A DNA stretch of 44,838 nt, from positions 1 to 44,838 of the forward strand of contig JBAYGT010000018.1 in the NCBI GenBank assembly GCA_041666525.1. Reading direction: 5' to 3'. Both the position numbers and the translations under genes were made by a program. The notes below the pieces were generated by a model. The model did not search any database and was not told the DNA's origin. It saw nothing but the letters and a program-made list of their open reading frames with translations. Shown in pieces: positions 1 to 7,828 of the stretch (positions are counted from its first letter, which is position 1; each line of letters begins with the position of its first letter). The DNA is from JBAXTZ01 sp041666525 (GTDB taxonomy: Bacteria > Bacillota > Negativicutes > JBAXTZ01).

Positions 1-410
1 TATGCCGTTATTCCCGACCTGATCACCGGCATGTGATCCGACCAGGCTGTTCGCGGCCGAAACTTCACCGGTTACCCCGGCTGTACCGCTGCCCCAGGTA
101 ACGGCGCCAGCATCGGTCGCGCTGCCATTGTCCCAATTACCCGAGCGCACGATGTAATTTCCACTATTCAACATAGTTATGCCAGAATTGCCGATATAAT
201 CGTTGGCGTGCGATCCGACCAGGCTGTTCGCGGCCGAAACTTCACCGGATACGCCGGTGGTACCGCTGCCCCAGGTAACGGCGCCAGCATCGGTCGCGCT
301 GCCGTTGTCCCAATTGCCCGAGCGCACGATGTAATTTCCACTATTCAACACAGTGGTACCGTTGTTGCCGACGTTGTCACCGGCAGTTGTCCCAATCAGA
401 CTGTTGGCGG
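1..410 (-). repeat. 177-bp tandem repeats inside the adhesin gene
   Basis: Aligning the string accaggctgttcgcggccga at position 41 with its copy at 218 gives an offset of 177 bp (59 codons). A third, more diverged copy aligns at twice that distance (ctgttggcgg near 401). The first two copies are nearly identical over most of their length. The array continues past base 1, so the copy number is unknown and may vary between strains. Confidence 0.85.
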
Positions 411-2349
411 CAGATACCACCGTCACGCCAGACACAACCGCCGGATTGACGAAAGATACCGCGCCCTTACTACTATCCCAGTTGGTGTTTGTGAAGACAT
501 AATTTCCGGTAACAACATTGTTGTTTCGCAATATTGTGCAATTGTTGCTGTTTATTCTATCATCGTCATGCGAGCCGGTCAGAGTAGCTTTTAACGCGCC
601 GGAAGTCTTGTCGAACAGAAAGATTGCGCCGCCAGCCACGCCGCCTACCGAATAACCGCCGTCACCGATAAGATAGTCGCCGGTCGTTGTAGTTATCAAG
701 CTCGTTCCAAAATTAGTTGACAACATTCCGCCTGCCACATTGGTTTGATCAATAACCAGCGGTGTGTTTGAGAACGGGGTAATAATATCATCAACAGTAA
801 TATTCTTCGGGTCGAGCAGCAGTTTACCGCCGGAACCGGCGTTGACTTCGCCCGCGTAGAGCAAATCACCCAAGCCTGAGACTTCAACCGCTCCGCCCTG
901 CCCGGCTGCGCCAAAGGCCTTGATGGTGCCGAAATACCCGGTATTGTTATCCGACCAGATTACCGCGGTTCCTCCCTGACCGAGGGCCGATGATACATCC
1001 AGCACGGTTGTGGAATTGACATAAGTATCAGTCGCATGCCGGCGTTCGCCGTTGCCCTGCCAGTCGCCGCCAATGTTTATCTGTCCGCCGTTATTGTTTC
1101 CTGCCGCACTTATTGCTGCGGCTTGCAGATCAATACTGCCGCCCAGTACTTCGACCTGTCCGCCTTGCACGCCGTTCGCCTGAACCGAGCCGGACATCAA
1201 CACCATCTCATCTGCCCAATAGCTGATGTTTCCACCGTTGGCAGTTCCGTTCGCCTGAATATCCGCCTTGTTTGTCTGCATAATGGTCGACGCGCTTACT
1301 TGTAACGAACCACCATTGTCGGCGTTCAGTTTAATTACACCACCCAGTCCGGCGAGGTCGGCATCAATCGTTACCGCGCCGGCAGCGGCGGCAAGTGTAC
1401 CGTTGATGCTGGCAACGCCATATTCGTCAGCCACATTACTGCGGGCAGAAATATCAATCATTCCGCCCGCGCCGCTGTCCAATGTACCATCGTTTGCGAC
1501 GATTTGCGCACCGCCGAGAACGATTCTTCCGCCAACATTGTTGATTCCTTTAGCCTGGATCAGGCCGCTGTTGTTAATTGCCGTTGCCCCTTTGATTTCT
1601 ACCAACCCGCCCGATGCAAAGATGCTGCCCTGGATATTGATTGCCGCGTTACGTTCGCCGGTACTAATCAGCCCGGTTTGCATAAATGCCAGCGGGTCAA
1701 CATGGGACGTGGTAGCTATTAATCCGGCAACATTTACCTGCGCGCCGGGGGCAAAGTACATACCGTTAGGGTTTGCTAAATATATTATACCATTGGCGTT
1801 CAGTTGCCCGTAAATAGCGCTGGGGTTATTTCCCACTATCCGGTTGAGCGCCACGGAACTGGCGTTCGGTTGCTGGAAATTAACCGTTTCCCGTGCGGCG
1901 ACATTAAAACTTGTCCAGTCGATGGCGGCGCGGGCTGAGGTCTGGCTGATTGTTGTAACATTACCAGCAGCACTAATTTGTGCATTACCACCAACCACTA
2001 CTCCTCCCTCAGGGGCAGCCAAACAGTTCTGAGTCCTGAATTCAGAGTGCAGTGTTGCAGGAGAAATATCCACAGTGAAAGGCGCGGCGATTAAGCCAGC
2101 AGTTAATGCCGCCGCCGCCCATTCTTTGGTATGCGACTTGAGCGCTGCGCAAAATTTTGCGTTATGAGTTCTTAGTTCTGAGTTAACGGAACGCGCCAAA
2201 GCACTGCACTTCTCGCCAACAGCCCTTACCGCCTTTGCGGCTTTGCGGCTTTGCGACTTCGCAGCCTTCATAACCGACCGGCAAAAACACCTCATCCACT
2301 GAGGAATTTCCCGCAGCCAGTTCCGGCGGATTTTTCGTGTCTGTTTCAT
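1..2349 (-). CDS. Filamentous haemagglutinin-like two-partner-secretion adhesin, 5' part (truncated by window edge)
   Basis: The minus-strand frame is open from ATG 2349 to base 1 (783 codons, no stop), so the C-terminus lies outside the window. GGAGA sits just upstream of the ATG. The first ~75 residues are unusually long and strongly basic and precede a hydrophobic stretch (AAAALTAGLIAAPF), resembling an extended signal peptide. The haemagglutination-activity (TPS) domain follows, with the typical strings SSVALNRIVGNNPSAIYGQL and NPNGMYFAPGAQVNVAG, then Gly/Asn-rich beta-helix sequence. Near the window edge come 59-residue repeats containing NYIVRSGNWDNG and VSAANSLVG. Known for the family: export through a TpsB/Omp85 pore and surface adhesion; no tpsB is present here. 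Two stretches of the leader (2025-2050 and 2164-2186) are low-complexity repeats found elsewhere in the window. Family call is secure; ligand unknown. Confidence 0.9.
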   Translation of the reverse strand, partial: MKQTRKIRRNWLREIPQWMRCFCRSVMKAAKSQSRKAAKAVRAVGEKCSALARSVNSELRTHNAKFCAALKSHTKEWAAAALTAGLIAAPFTVDISPATLHSEFRTQNCLAAPEGGVVVGGNAQISAAGNVTTISQTSARAAIDWTSFNVAARETVNFQQPNASSVALNRIVGNNPSAIYGQLNANGIIYLANPNGMYFAPGAQVNVAGLIATTSHVDPLAFMQTGLISTGERNAAINIQGSIFASGGLVEIKGATAINNSGLIQAKGINNVGGRIVLGGAQIVANDGTLDSGAGGMIDISARSNVADEYGVASINGTLAAAAGAVTIDADLAGLGGVIKLNADNGGSLQVSASTIMQTNKADIQANGTANGGNISYWADEMVLMSGSVQANGVQGGQVEVLGGSIDLQAAAISAAGNNNGGQINIGGDWQGNGERRHATDTYVNSTTVLDVSSALGQGGTAVIWSDNNTGYFGTIKAFGAAGQGGAVEVSGLGDLLYAGEVNAGSGGKLLLDPKNITVDDIITPFSNTPLVIDQTNVAGGMLSTNFGTSLITTTTGDYLIGDGGYSVGGVAGGAIFLFDKTSGALKATLTGSHDDDRINSNNCTILRNNNVVTGNYVFTNTNWDSSKGAVSFVNPAVVSGVTVVSAANSLIGTTAGDNVGNNGTTVLNSGNYIVRSGNWDNGSATDAGAVTWGSGTTGVSGEVSAANSLVGSHANDYIGNSGITMLNSGNYIVRSGNWDNGSATDAGAVTWGSGTAGVTGEVSAANSLVGSHAGDQVGNNGI

Positions 2350-2418
2350 AAACTTTCTCCCACAACTTTTTTCAGCTACGTTTAGCTGATATTTTGTTAA
2401 CGTCAAAATTTCTTATAT

Positions 2419-2465
2419 AAAAAAAACACCAAAGAATAAGCCGTCACGTGACCGCTTATTCTTTG
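2419..2465 (-). terminator. Rho-independent terminator after the NUDIX gene
   Basis: A 12-bp stem (2430-2441 with 2454-2465, arms CAAAGAATAAGC and GCTTATTCTTTG) carries a palindromic tip GTCACGTGAC. An eight-base A run lies on its left, which is a U run when read on the minus strand. It closes the minus-strand group that ends at 2569 and separates it from the adhesin gene. Confidence 0.85.
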
Positions 2466-2568
2466 ATGTTATGATTAAACTTCCCTTTACAATATATAAC
2501 TTGCGCCATGTTTCGACCTCCAAATATTGGCGGCTTACGGGGGATGGCAAGTATATTTTACTTAATTA

Positions 2569-3021
2569 CTATTCCTTTGTCAAATTCCGGCCGTTGTCCA
2601 GCTCGTCAATACATTTTCGCACACCGGCCACCACGTTGGTGTTCAACAATTCATAGGCCTTTTCCGGCGCTGCAAACTGAAAATCAACAATCTCCTGCCC
2701 GTCAATCGCAATCATTGCTATCTGTCCGGCAGTCAAAACACCGCCAAAAAAAGTAAAATGAATCCGTTCAGGATATTCCTCGTTAGCCGGAAACCACTCC
2801 ACATCTGCCAATTCGGGATTGATGTTCAGACCAGTTTCCTCGAACACCTCGCGAATACCAGCCGCCAGCGGCGATTCATTGGCTTCGACCAACCCGCCCG
2901 GCAAGCTCCAATACGGTTTGTAACCCGGCTTGACCAGCAGCAATTCACCGACATCGTTAAACAACAGAACCTTTGCCGCAATTAGCTTTTTGGGCTGACG
3001 ATCATAATAGTTCTTACTCAT
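2569..3021 (-). CDS. NUDIX hydrolase
   Basis: A 150-residue protein with a complete NUDIX box around residues 41-63 (GG, E, then REVFEETG). These are the metal-binding glutamates used to hydrolyse nucleoside diphosphates linked to another moiety. The N-terminus (KKLIAAKVLLFNDVGELLLV) is the standard first beta strand of the fold. The start codon overlaps the stop of the upstream Nim-like gene (ATGA), so the two are translationally coupled. Substrate cannot be read from sequence; candidates are oxidised nucleotides, ADP-ribose or other nucleotide sugars. Confidence 0.9.
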   Translation of the reverse strand: MSKNYYDRQPKKLIAAKVLLFNDVGELLLVKPGYKPYWSLPGGLVEANESPLAAGIREVFEETGLNINPELADVEWFPANEEYPERIHFTFFGGVLTAGQIAMIAIDGQEIVDFQFAAPEKAYELLNTNVVAGVRKCIDELDNGRNLTKE

Positions 3022-3488
3022 ACTGCCGCCGGGCGGTACTTTCCGCTGCGCTGTTTGATTGCTATTTTATACACAAGCGTCCGTCCGCCAGCAGCTTTAA
3101 TGTACTCCCGTCCCCGTTCCAACTGTTCCGGCGAATATTTCAGCAAAAGCAATTCCAGTGCCGCAGCTTTCTCTTGTTCAAAAAGTTCTTCAGCCGTTCC
3201 GAAAACAATTACACTTTGATAGGCCATGCTGAATTTTTCCGGCAACGGTTCGGCTTCGCCGACCACACAAAAAGAAACTTTGGGCGCCGCGCGCAGCAAT
3301 TCCAGTTTCAAACCGGCAACCGCCATGTGCAGATAGATATCGTCACCCTTGAATGCATAACTAAGCGGCACGCCATAGGGATAATCTGTCCCCTGAACCG
3401 ACAGCACTCCGTATTTGCCGTTCTGTAATATTTCTTCAATCGTTACCGCGTCCATGCAGCGTTCTTGCCTGCGCATCTTTCTAAACAA
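3018..3488 (-). CDS. Nim-type pyridoxamine 5'-phosphate oxidase-like flavoprotein
   Basis: About 156 residues of the split-barrel FMN-binding family that includes 5-nitroimidazole reductases (Nim). Family strings are MRRQER near the N-terminus, NGKYGVLSVQGTDYPYGVPLSYAF and the central VSFCVVGEAEPLPEKFSMAYQSVIVFG. I chose the TTG at 3488 because AGAGGTGA lies six bases upstream and the resulting MFRKMRRQER matches how these proteins usually begin; ATG 3476 and GTG 3497 are alternatives. The stop overlaps the NUDIX start. Likely role is flavin-dependent reduction of small molecules; drug resistance is not implied by sequence alone. Confidence 0.85.
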   Translation of the reverse strand: MFRKMRRQERCMDAVTIEEILQNGKYGVLSVQGTDYPYGVPLSYAFKGDDIYLHMAVAGLKLELLRAAPKVSFCVVGEAEPLPEKFSMAYQSVIVFGTAEELFEQEKAAALELLLLKYSPEQLERGREYIKAAGGRTLVYKIAIKQRSGKYRPAAV

Positions 3489-3516
3489 AATTTTCACCTC
3501 TGCTTCATTTTTTTAA

Positions 3517-4002
3517 TTAAAACAGCAATTCCATTATCATCACATCGACAAAATTGCCCTCAATAATTCCTTGCCGGTGATAAACACCGACTTCGCGAAA
3601 GCCGATTTTTTTATACAGCTGCTGCGCGCGCAGGTTTATGGCAAGGGTTGCCAGAACCAGTTTGTGAAAATCATTGTCTTTGGCAATATCAATTATCCTT
3701 CGCATCAGTTGTTCGCCAATACCCTTGCCGCGCTGATTGCGGCGCACATATACCGACGGATCGCCGACACCGGCATAGGCGCAGCGCTGATTATAGGGAT
3801 TGAGCGCGCACCAACCGACAACGTAGCCGGCTTCTTTGGCAACAATCACCGCATAGCGGTTTTCCCGCTGGTTAAACCAATCGGTCATGTACTGCAAGGT
3901 TTTTTGGTCGGTGTCCAGCGTCGCAATCCGGTCCTCAATCCCCTGATTGTAAATTTCTAAAATACCACCGATATCCTCAGCTGTTGCGTGTAATATTTCC
4001 AT
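3517..4002 (-). CDS. GNAT-family N-acetyltransferase (phosphinothricin acetyltransferase-like)
   Basis: About 161 residues from ATG 4002, preceded by GGAGG. Sequence features are the N-terminal TAEDIGGILEIYNQGIEDRIAT, the acetyl-CoA pyrophosphate loop RNQRGKGIGEQLM and the closing LYKKIGFREVGVYHRQG. This pattern is typical of the Pat/Bar/YncA subgroup, which acetylates amino groups of amino-acid-like compounds. Its first 26 bases overlap the end of the upstream membrane-anchored protein gene, suggesting co-transcription. The exact acceptor is unknown. Confidence 0.88.
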   Translation of the reverse strand: MEILHATAEDIGGILEIYNQGIEDRIATLDTDQKTLQYMTDWFNQRENRYAVIVAKEAGYVVGWCALNPYNQRCAYAGVGDPSVYVRRNQRGKGIGEQLMRRIIDIAKDNDFHKLVLATLAINLRAQQLYKKIGFREVGVYHRQGIIEGNFVDVMIMELLF

Positions 4003-5338
4003 CGTTCCTCCGGTCAGAGATTTTATTAAAATCAAGCCGGCTCCGGCAAAATGCCCGCACGTTGACCGCCGTGTGTGCCAGGCAGTCTTTCATCCGCAAT
4101 TGAAATTCGTCGATATCGACCCGGTTCGCATTTCGCACGCAGTCAAATACATCATATTCACCGGTTGCATCCAGATTGTAAATATTATCGAACACCGCGC
4201 GGTCTGTTATCATCCGGCGCATCGCCGCGGCAATTCCTTCGGCGTGCGAAAAAGCGTATTCCGCTGCCTGGCGGTACACAAAGTCACCGCGGTAATCTAT
4301 TACCTGTTCGCCCGTCCGCCCGGCCAGCGCCGCCAAAAAGCCAAAGTCCGCCTGCTTGCTGTATTCCTGCAACAGGTAACTTGTCAGCAGTTTTTCCTGC
4401 AGCAGATGGTAGTTGCCAATATCCTGCAAGGCTTGCTCATACCAGCCGGAGATACCGATTTGTGCCAGCACAAATTTCCCGACCATCAGCGGCAACGAAA
4501 AACCCGGCATGGGTTTGACGTGATACGGCTGACAGGCATCACAGATATAGTGTGCCGCCCAGCCAAACAGCCGTAACCCCCAATATTCATGTCCGGTCGC
4601 AAAAGCCAGTTGCGATAACTGCGAATACAATCTGATCCGGTAATGCAATAACGACCGGCGCCACGCTTTGCTCAACGAACACAGCAAAGTTTCATTGGCA
4701 AAATCCGTGTGAATCGGCACCTGGGTAGCTACGAGAAATTTCGGGCCGTAGGGTTGGTTGCCAAATCCGTATTTTCTGCCAAATTGCGTACCGCTGTCTT
4801 CCCACAACAATATATCCAAGCCATAATCCGGCTCGTCGCAGGCCGAAGAAACAACCCGCCGTGCGGCAACCGCTTCACCCGGCGCCAGTTCAACGAACGG
4901 CAGCAAGCCGTTGTCGTTATACATGACAAAACCCACCCGTTCGAAATCCATCCAGGTCCGGCCGCAATAGCTGTCGCCCGGAAAAGTCTGCACAAAATTA
5001 TTCAGCGGCATAAACGGGTTTATCCGAATGGCCGTCGCAAAACTTTTCCGGGCGTTATTGCAGTCAACTTTTTCCGGATTTAACCGCACCAGCGCCGATG
5101 CCGGCCGGTAATCAGGAAAATTGGCGCGGCAATATTTGTCTTCGTCCGCCAGTAACGCGGCGATTTTAAATTTTTCCTCAACCACGAAATCTGCGAGCGG
5201 TTCCGCGCTTACTTCGCGATCCAGTTCGGGTACGGCTTTCAGCGCCTGTTCGGCAATCAGGGCGTGGTTCAGCCAGGCCGAACACTTTCGTCCCAGCAAC
5301 AACACCAGTAATAAGACTATACCGCTTACAATAATCAC
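3977..5338 (-). CDS. Membrane-anchored phospholipase C/P1 nuclease-like protein
   Basis: About 453 residues. GTG 5338 is preferred because GGAGAG lies five bases upstream; an ATG at 5365 would overlap a TATAAT-like sequence. One hydrophobic segment at the N-terminus (IIVSGIVLLLVLLLG) should anchor or export it. The mature part begins with a Trp followed by NHALIAEQAL, and the middle contains GWAAHYICDACQPYHVK, with Trp, His, Asp and His spaced as in the zinc-binding S1/P1 nuclease and bacterial phospholipase C superfamily. I infer a zinc-dependent phosphodiesterase or lipase fold; that it is catalytically active, and its substrate, are uncertain. It follows the terminator of the flavodoxin gene. 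Confidence 0.6.
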   Translation of the reverse strand: MIIVSGIVLLLVLLLGRKCSAWLNHALIAEQALKAVPELDREVSAEPLADFVVEEKFKIAALLADEDKYCRANFPDYRPASALVRLNPEKVDCNNARKSFATAIRINPFMPLNNFVQTFPGDSYCGRTWMDFERVGFVMYNDNGLLPFVELAPGEAVAARRVVSSACDEPDYGLDILLWEDSGTQFGRKYGFGNQPYGPKFLVATQVPIHTDFANETLLCSLSKAWRRSLLHYRIRLYSQLSQLAFATGHEYWGLRLFGWAAHYICDACQPYHVKPMPGFSLPLMVGKFVLAQIGISGWYEQALQDIGNYHLLQEKLLTSYLLQEYSKQADFGFLAALAGRTGEQVIDYRGDFVYRQAAEYAFSHAEGIAAAMRRMITDRAVFDNIYNLDATGEYDVFDCVRNANRVDIDEFQLRMKDCLAHTAVNVRAFCRSRLDFNKISDRRNDGNITRNS

Positions 5339-5396
5339 AACTACTCTCCAACAACCATTTATCATATTATACACAACCCAAACCGATTGTTGTTTA

Positions 5397-5442
5397 AAAA
5401 AATAAACCACCCGCCAGCGCTGTCGTGCCGTGCGGGTGGTTT
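5397..5442 (-). terminator. Rho-independent terminator after the flavodoxin gene
   Basis: An 11-bp GC-rich stem (5404-5414 with 5432-5442; AAACCACCCGC/GCGGGTGGTTT) lies just beyond the stop at 5453, with A-rich sequence on its left (U-rich on the minus-strand transcript). Confidence 0.8.
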
Positions 5443-5452
5443 GGCAATTATT

Positions 5453-6007
5453 TTAGCTGGCCAGCCAGGCGGCCATTTGCCGCGCCTCGGCGACAACCGG
5501 TTCCTGTTTGCTGACATCGGCAAGCTCCATAAACCCGCCGGCGATGAAAATTTTCCCTTCGCCAAAACCCATCATTTGTAATACCTTGACTGATTTTTCA
5601 AAATTCGGCCGGAAAATATTAACATCCGGCTGGCCTTGAGTAACTACCCAAAGAAATTTTTTACCGGGAATGAGTTTGCTGGAAAAATCCAGATTCATAA
5701 ACGCAAACAAGCGGTCAACCATTAGTTTTAGCTGGCCGGTCATATCCCACATAAAGACCGGCGTGGCGAAAATCACGGCATCGGCCGCCGCAATGTTTTC
5801 AAGAATCTCTTTGGCGTCATCTTTTATTACGCATTCAGCTTGTTTCTTGCAAACGTAACAACTTTGACAGCCGCGGATATTTAATTGATTGAGGTTATAC
5901 CATTTGATTTCGGCATTTTTGGCTTCTAACGGTTTAATAACTTCTTTTGCCAACTGGGCGGTATTCCCGTTAACTCGCGGACTGCCTTGCAACACTACTA
6001 TTTTCAT
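5453..6007 (-). CDS. Iron-sulfur flavodoxin / NAD(P)H-dependent FMN reductase family protein
   Basis: 184 residues from ATG 6007, with AGGAGTT upstream. The N-terminus MKIVVLQGSPRVNGNTAQLA is the FMN-phosphate-binding loop of flavodoxin-like reductases. The cysteine motif CQSCYVCKKQAEC is typical of the archaeal/clostridial iron-sulfur flavoprotein group, which binds a [4Fe-4S] cluster. FATPVFMWDMTGQLKLMVDRL is the second flavin-contact region. Likely cytosolic electron transfer or small-molecule reduction. A second member of the family lies at 21922-22554. A terminator follows directly. Confidence 0.88.
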   Translation of the reverse strand: MKIVVLQGSPRVNGNTAQLAKEVIKPLEAKNAEIKWYNLNQLNIRGCQSCYVCKKQAECVIKDDAKEILENIAAADAVIFATPVFMWDMTGQLKLMVDRLFAFMNLDFSSKLIPGKKFLWVVTQGQPDVNIFRPNFEKSVKVLQMMGFGEGKIFIAGGFMELADVSKQEPVVAEARQMAAWLAS

Positions 6008-6080
6008 AACTTTCAACTCCTGTTTATTCTTTGCTTGTATAAGCATGGATATTCTATCACTAAACCTGCTGGTTGTCCGC

Positions 6081-6120
6081 AAAAAAAAGCAATCGCGACA
6101 AACCAGCCGCGATTGCTTTT
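6081..6120 (-). terminator. Bidirectional-looking terminator after the 47-residue gene
   Basis: A 13-bp perfect stem (6085-6097 with 6108-6120; arms AAAAGCAATCGCG and CGCGATTGCTTTT) with A runs at the left and T runs at the right. It can stop the short minus-strand transcript that starts near 6354, making the 47-residue gene monocistronic. Confidence 0.85.
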
Positions 6121-6146
6121 ACCGGGTAATGCGTTGTTTTGACCAG

Positions 6147-6290
6147 CTACCGCCAAATTGGTTTGGCCTGCGCCCGATGCTCCCGATAAATTTTGTGAAC
6201 TTTTGCAACAAAATCAACTTCATCTTCGCTCAATTCCGCGCTAAACCGCACCGCTAATTTTATTAACAATTTCACAACCAGATACACCAT
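6147..6290 (-). CDS. 47-residue protein of unknown function, probably SOS-regulated
   Basis: The frame ATG 6290 to TAG 6147 encodes MVYLVVKLLIKLAVRF, followed by an acidic then basic helix ending in REHRAQAKPIWR. AAAGGAG lies at a normal distance upstream. It has its own promoter with a LexA-like site (6361-6389) and its own terminator (6081-6120), which argues that it is a real gene. The N-terminal 16 residues are hydrophobic/amphipathic and may associate with the membrane. I do not recognise the family. By analogy with small SOS proteins, a damage-induced role in division or membrane physiology is possible, but that is inference only. Confidence 0.6.
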   Translation of the reverse strand: MVYLVVKLLIKLAVRFSAELSEDEVDFVAKVHKIYREHRAQAKPIWR

Positions 6291-6360
6291 ACCATGCCCG
6301 CTCCTTTCATTCTTCGTCATTTAAACAGCGCCGCTTGTTGCTCTGTTTTCTAATACGCCC

Positions 6361-6389
6361 ATTTTACTACAAACTTTTGTTCGTTTCAA
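6361..6389 (-). promoter_or_regulatory. Sigma-A promoter with embedded LexA (SOS) operator
   Basis: On the minus strand TTGAAA (6384-6389) and TAAAAT (6361-6366) are separated by 17 bp. The spacer contains CGAACAAAAGTTTG (6370-6383), which fits the Firmicutes LexA/DinR pattern CGAAC-N4-GTTYG. A repressor there would block polymerase. The predicted start near 6354 leaves about 64 nt of leader before the 47-residue gene. Confidence 0.6.
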
Positions 6390-6478
6390 GATAAAATTTT
6401 TTTTGCGGCAATTATTGTGCGGAACTGTTCCTGCGATATTTTGCCGGATGCTGAATGAAGCGGGCGGTACCATAGCAG

Positions 6479-6781
6479 TTATTCTTTCCTGATGCTGTTT
6501 CTAATTTTAATGTAGCCAATAATGATGGAGAGGATACCGATACAAAAGGTTCCGGCACTCTTGAGAAATTCCAGCAGCGATTGCGTATCTGTCTGCTCAT
6601 GTCTGTCAAAACCGCGCACCAATTCTTCGAGTTGCTTTTCGTTGCGCCGACCGGTTTCTGCTTGCGCGGCAATCCGGCGCTCATGATCAAGCAGCGTCTT
6701 GTCTAAATTGTCCGGGCTGACAGCTGCGGCGGTAGCAAACAGGATCGCAACTGCTGCGCCAATGACGAGCAACCGTTTCAC
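6479..6781 (-). CDS. Small membrane protein, possibly holin-like
   Basis: 100 residues from GTG 6781, which overlaps the amidase stop (GTGA), so the two are coupled. Residues 1-22 form a signal-like hydrophobic segment (RLLVIGAAVAILFATAAAV). A charged helical middle follows (DHERRIAAQAETGRRNEKQLEEL), and a second hydrophobic segment lies near the C-terminus (TFCIGILSIIIGYIKI). Size, topology and position directly after an amidase recall holins and hemolysin-XhlA-like proteins, but I see no diagnostic motif, so the function stays open. Confidence 0.6.
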   Translation of the reverse strand: MKRLLVIGAAVAILFATAAAVSPDNLDKTLLDHERRIAAQAETGRRNEKQLEELVRGFDRHEQTDTQSLLEFLKSAGTFCIGILSIIIGYIKIRNSIRKE

Positions 6782-7311
6782 GGTTCACATAACCCGTCGG
6801 CGATTGCCTGGGCAACTGCCACTTGGCCGAGAATGCCGAGTAAAAATTTTTCCTCGTCCGGATTGGTGATAAATCCGCATTCCACTAATACCGCCGGACA
6901 ATTGGTTTCACGCAACACCTGAAAATCAGCCGGTTTGATGCCGCGATTCGCAAAAACGAGCTGGTTGTCCAGTTGCTGACAGATTTTACCAGCCAGAATG
7001 TTGCCCATTCTGGATCCATTGAAATAATATACTTCAAAACCATGCGCGGCTGTTGTAGTTGCGGCATTGCAGTGAATACTGACAAAATAATCGCTTTCGT
7101 AGTTGTTGGAAATTTCGGCACGCCGCGCGAGATCATCGAGTGCCGGCTGATAATACAAAGCGCGTGTCATTATTACCGAACAACCGCGGGCTTCGAGTTT
7201 GTCGCGCAAAATTTGCGCGATGCGCAGATTTATATCACTCTCGTGCGTACCACGCGCACCAACCGCTCCCGGATCAACGCCGGTATGACCGGCATCGATG
7301 CAGATTTTCAT
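6778..7311 (-). CDS. N-acetylmuramoyl-L-alanine amidase (Amidase_3 family)
   Basis: 177 residues comprising essentially only the catalytic domain. MKICIDAGHTGVDPGAVG carries the first zinc histidine, E24 in THESDINLRIA is the second ligand region, FVSIHCNAA carries the third zinc ligand, and LVECGFITNPDEE carries the catalytic glutamate. It cleaves the amide between N-acetylmuramic acid and the stem peptide. There is no signal peptide or wall-binding domain, as in phage-type endolysins and germination-associated enzymes. The next gene overlaps its stop. The cassette context (DUF1659, DUF2922, small membrane protein) suggests a conserved accessory unit rather than a housekeeping hydrolase. Confidence 0.9.
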   Translation of the reverse strand: MKICIDAGHTGVDPGAVGARGTHESDINLRIAQILRDKLEARGCSVIMTRALYYQPALDDLARRAEISNNYESDYFVSIHCNAATTTAAHGFEVYYFNGSRMGNILAGKICQQLDNQLVFANRGIKPADFQVLRETNCPAVLVECGFITNPDEEKFLLGILGQVAVAQAIADGLCEP

Positions 7312-7484
7312 CGCGTACCTCGATGAAGTTCGGACCCCTGAGTTTTGAGTTCAGAGTTAGCGGGAGCAGTGTCGATCGAATCAGCAACTTGTTTGATTAC
7401 TTGAAAGGTTTTGTTGTCTTTGAGTTCAGTGTCCTCGACTAATGCGAAGATTAGTTTAATTATTTTGATGATATCGAAATTCAT
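7308..7484 (-). CDS. 58-residue hypothetical protein
   Basis: ATG 7484 is preceded by AAGGAG, and the TGA overlaps the amidase start (ATGA), giving translational coupling on both sides of a tightly packed cassette. The product begins MNFDIIKIIKLIFALVEDTEL and continues DNKTFQVIKQVADSID. The last 15 codons include a copy of the GAGTTC-type low-complexity repeat (7338-7360), so the C-terminus may be a dispensable insertion. The family is not recognised. The strong ribosome-binding site and tight packing support it being expressed. Confidence 0.65.
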   Translation of the reverse strand: MNFDIIKIIKLIFALVEDTELKDNKTFQVIKQVADSIDTAPANSELKTQGSELHRGTR

Positions 7485-7492
7485 TATTCTCC

Positions 7493-7795
7493 TTATGCTT
7501 CGAATATTTGTAATATTTTCATTTGAATTTGCCCGCCGATGTGAAGTCCGGCGATATCATGGATCAGTTTGCTGAGAAATTTCACTTCGCCGTTAGCTTC
7601 TGTATATTCCAACACCGCGAATTCTTTGTCAAAGCGGTTTATCCGCGCCGGAACAATGGCGTTGGCGATAGTAATAACGACTTCGTCAGCTTCTTTCAGA
7701 TCACAGATTTCAAAAATATCCCGCTCATCGTGATTGCCGGCTTCGTCAATCAATTTTACCGTACTACCTTTAAATCCGGTAATTGTTAATTTCAT
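7493..7795 (-). CDS. Hypothetical protein of the amidase cassette
   Basis: 100 residues with AAAGGAG upstream of ATG 7795. It starts MKLTITGFKGSTVKLIDEAG and is rich in short beta-strand-like segments (EVVITIANAIVPARINRF, FAVLEYTEANGEVKFL), ending IGGQIQMKILQIFEA. No signal peptide or membrane segment is visible. I do not recognise the family; it could be a small beta-barrel partner of the neighbouring DUF1659/DUF2922 proteins. Codon use and spacing match its neighbours. Confidence 0.65.
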   Translation of the reverse strand: MKLTITGFKGSTVKLIDEAGNHDERDIFEICDLKEADEVVITIANAIVPARINRFDKEFAVLEYTEANGEVKFLSKLIHDIAGLHIGGQIQMKILQIFEA

Positions 7796-7828
7796 TTTAC
7801 ACTCCTTTATTTTTTACCTTGGTAAGTT

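Noticed and set aside
208..594. A plus-strand 128-residue frame with repeated arginine-rich sequence
   Set aside because: It is the antisense shadow of the adhesin repeats; the minus frame is continuously open and carries recognised haemagglutinin motifs.
1268..1813. A plus-strand 181-residue frame
   Set aside because: Antisense to the TPS domain of the adhesin, no ribosome-binding site and no family features.
1856..1870. LexA-like GAAC-N4-GTTC inside the adhesin gene
   Set aside because: It lies in coding sequence with no promoter nearby, so chance is the best explanation.
2429..2465. CRISPR or palindromic protein-binding site at GTCACGTGAC
   Set aside because: It is the loop region of a terminator stem with a U run; there are no spacer-repeat units anywhere in the window.
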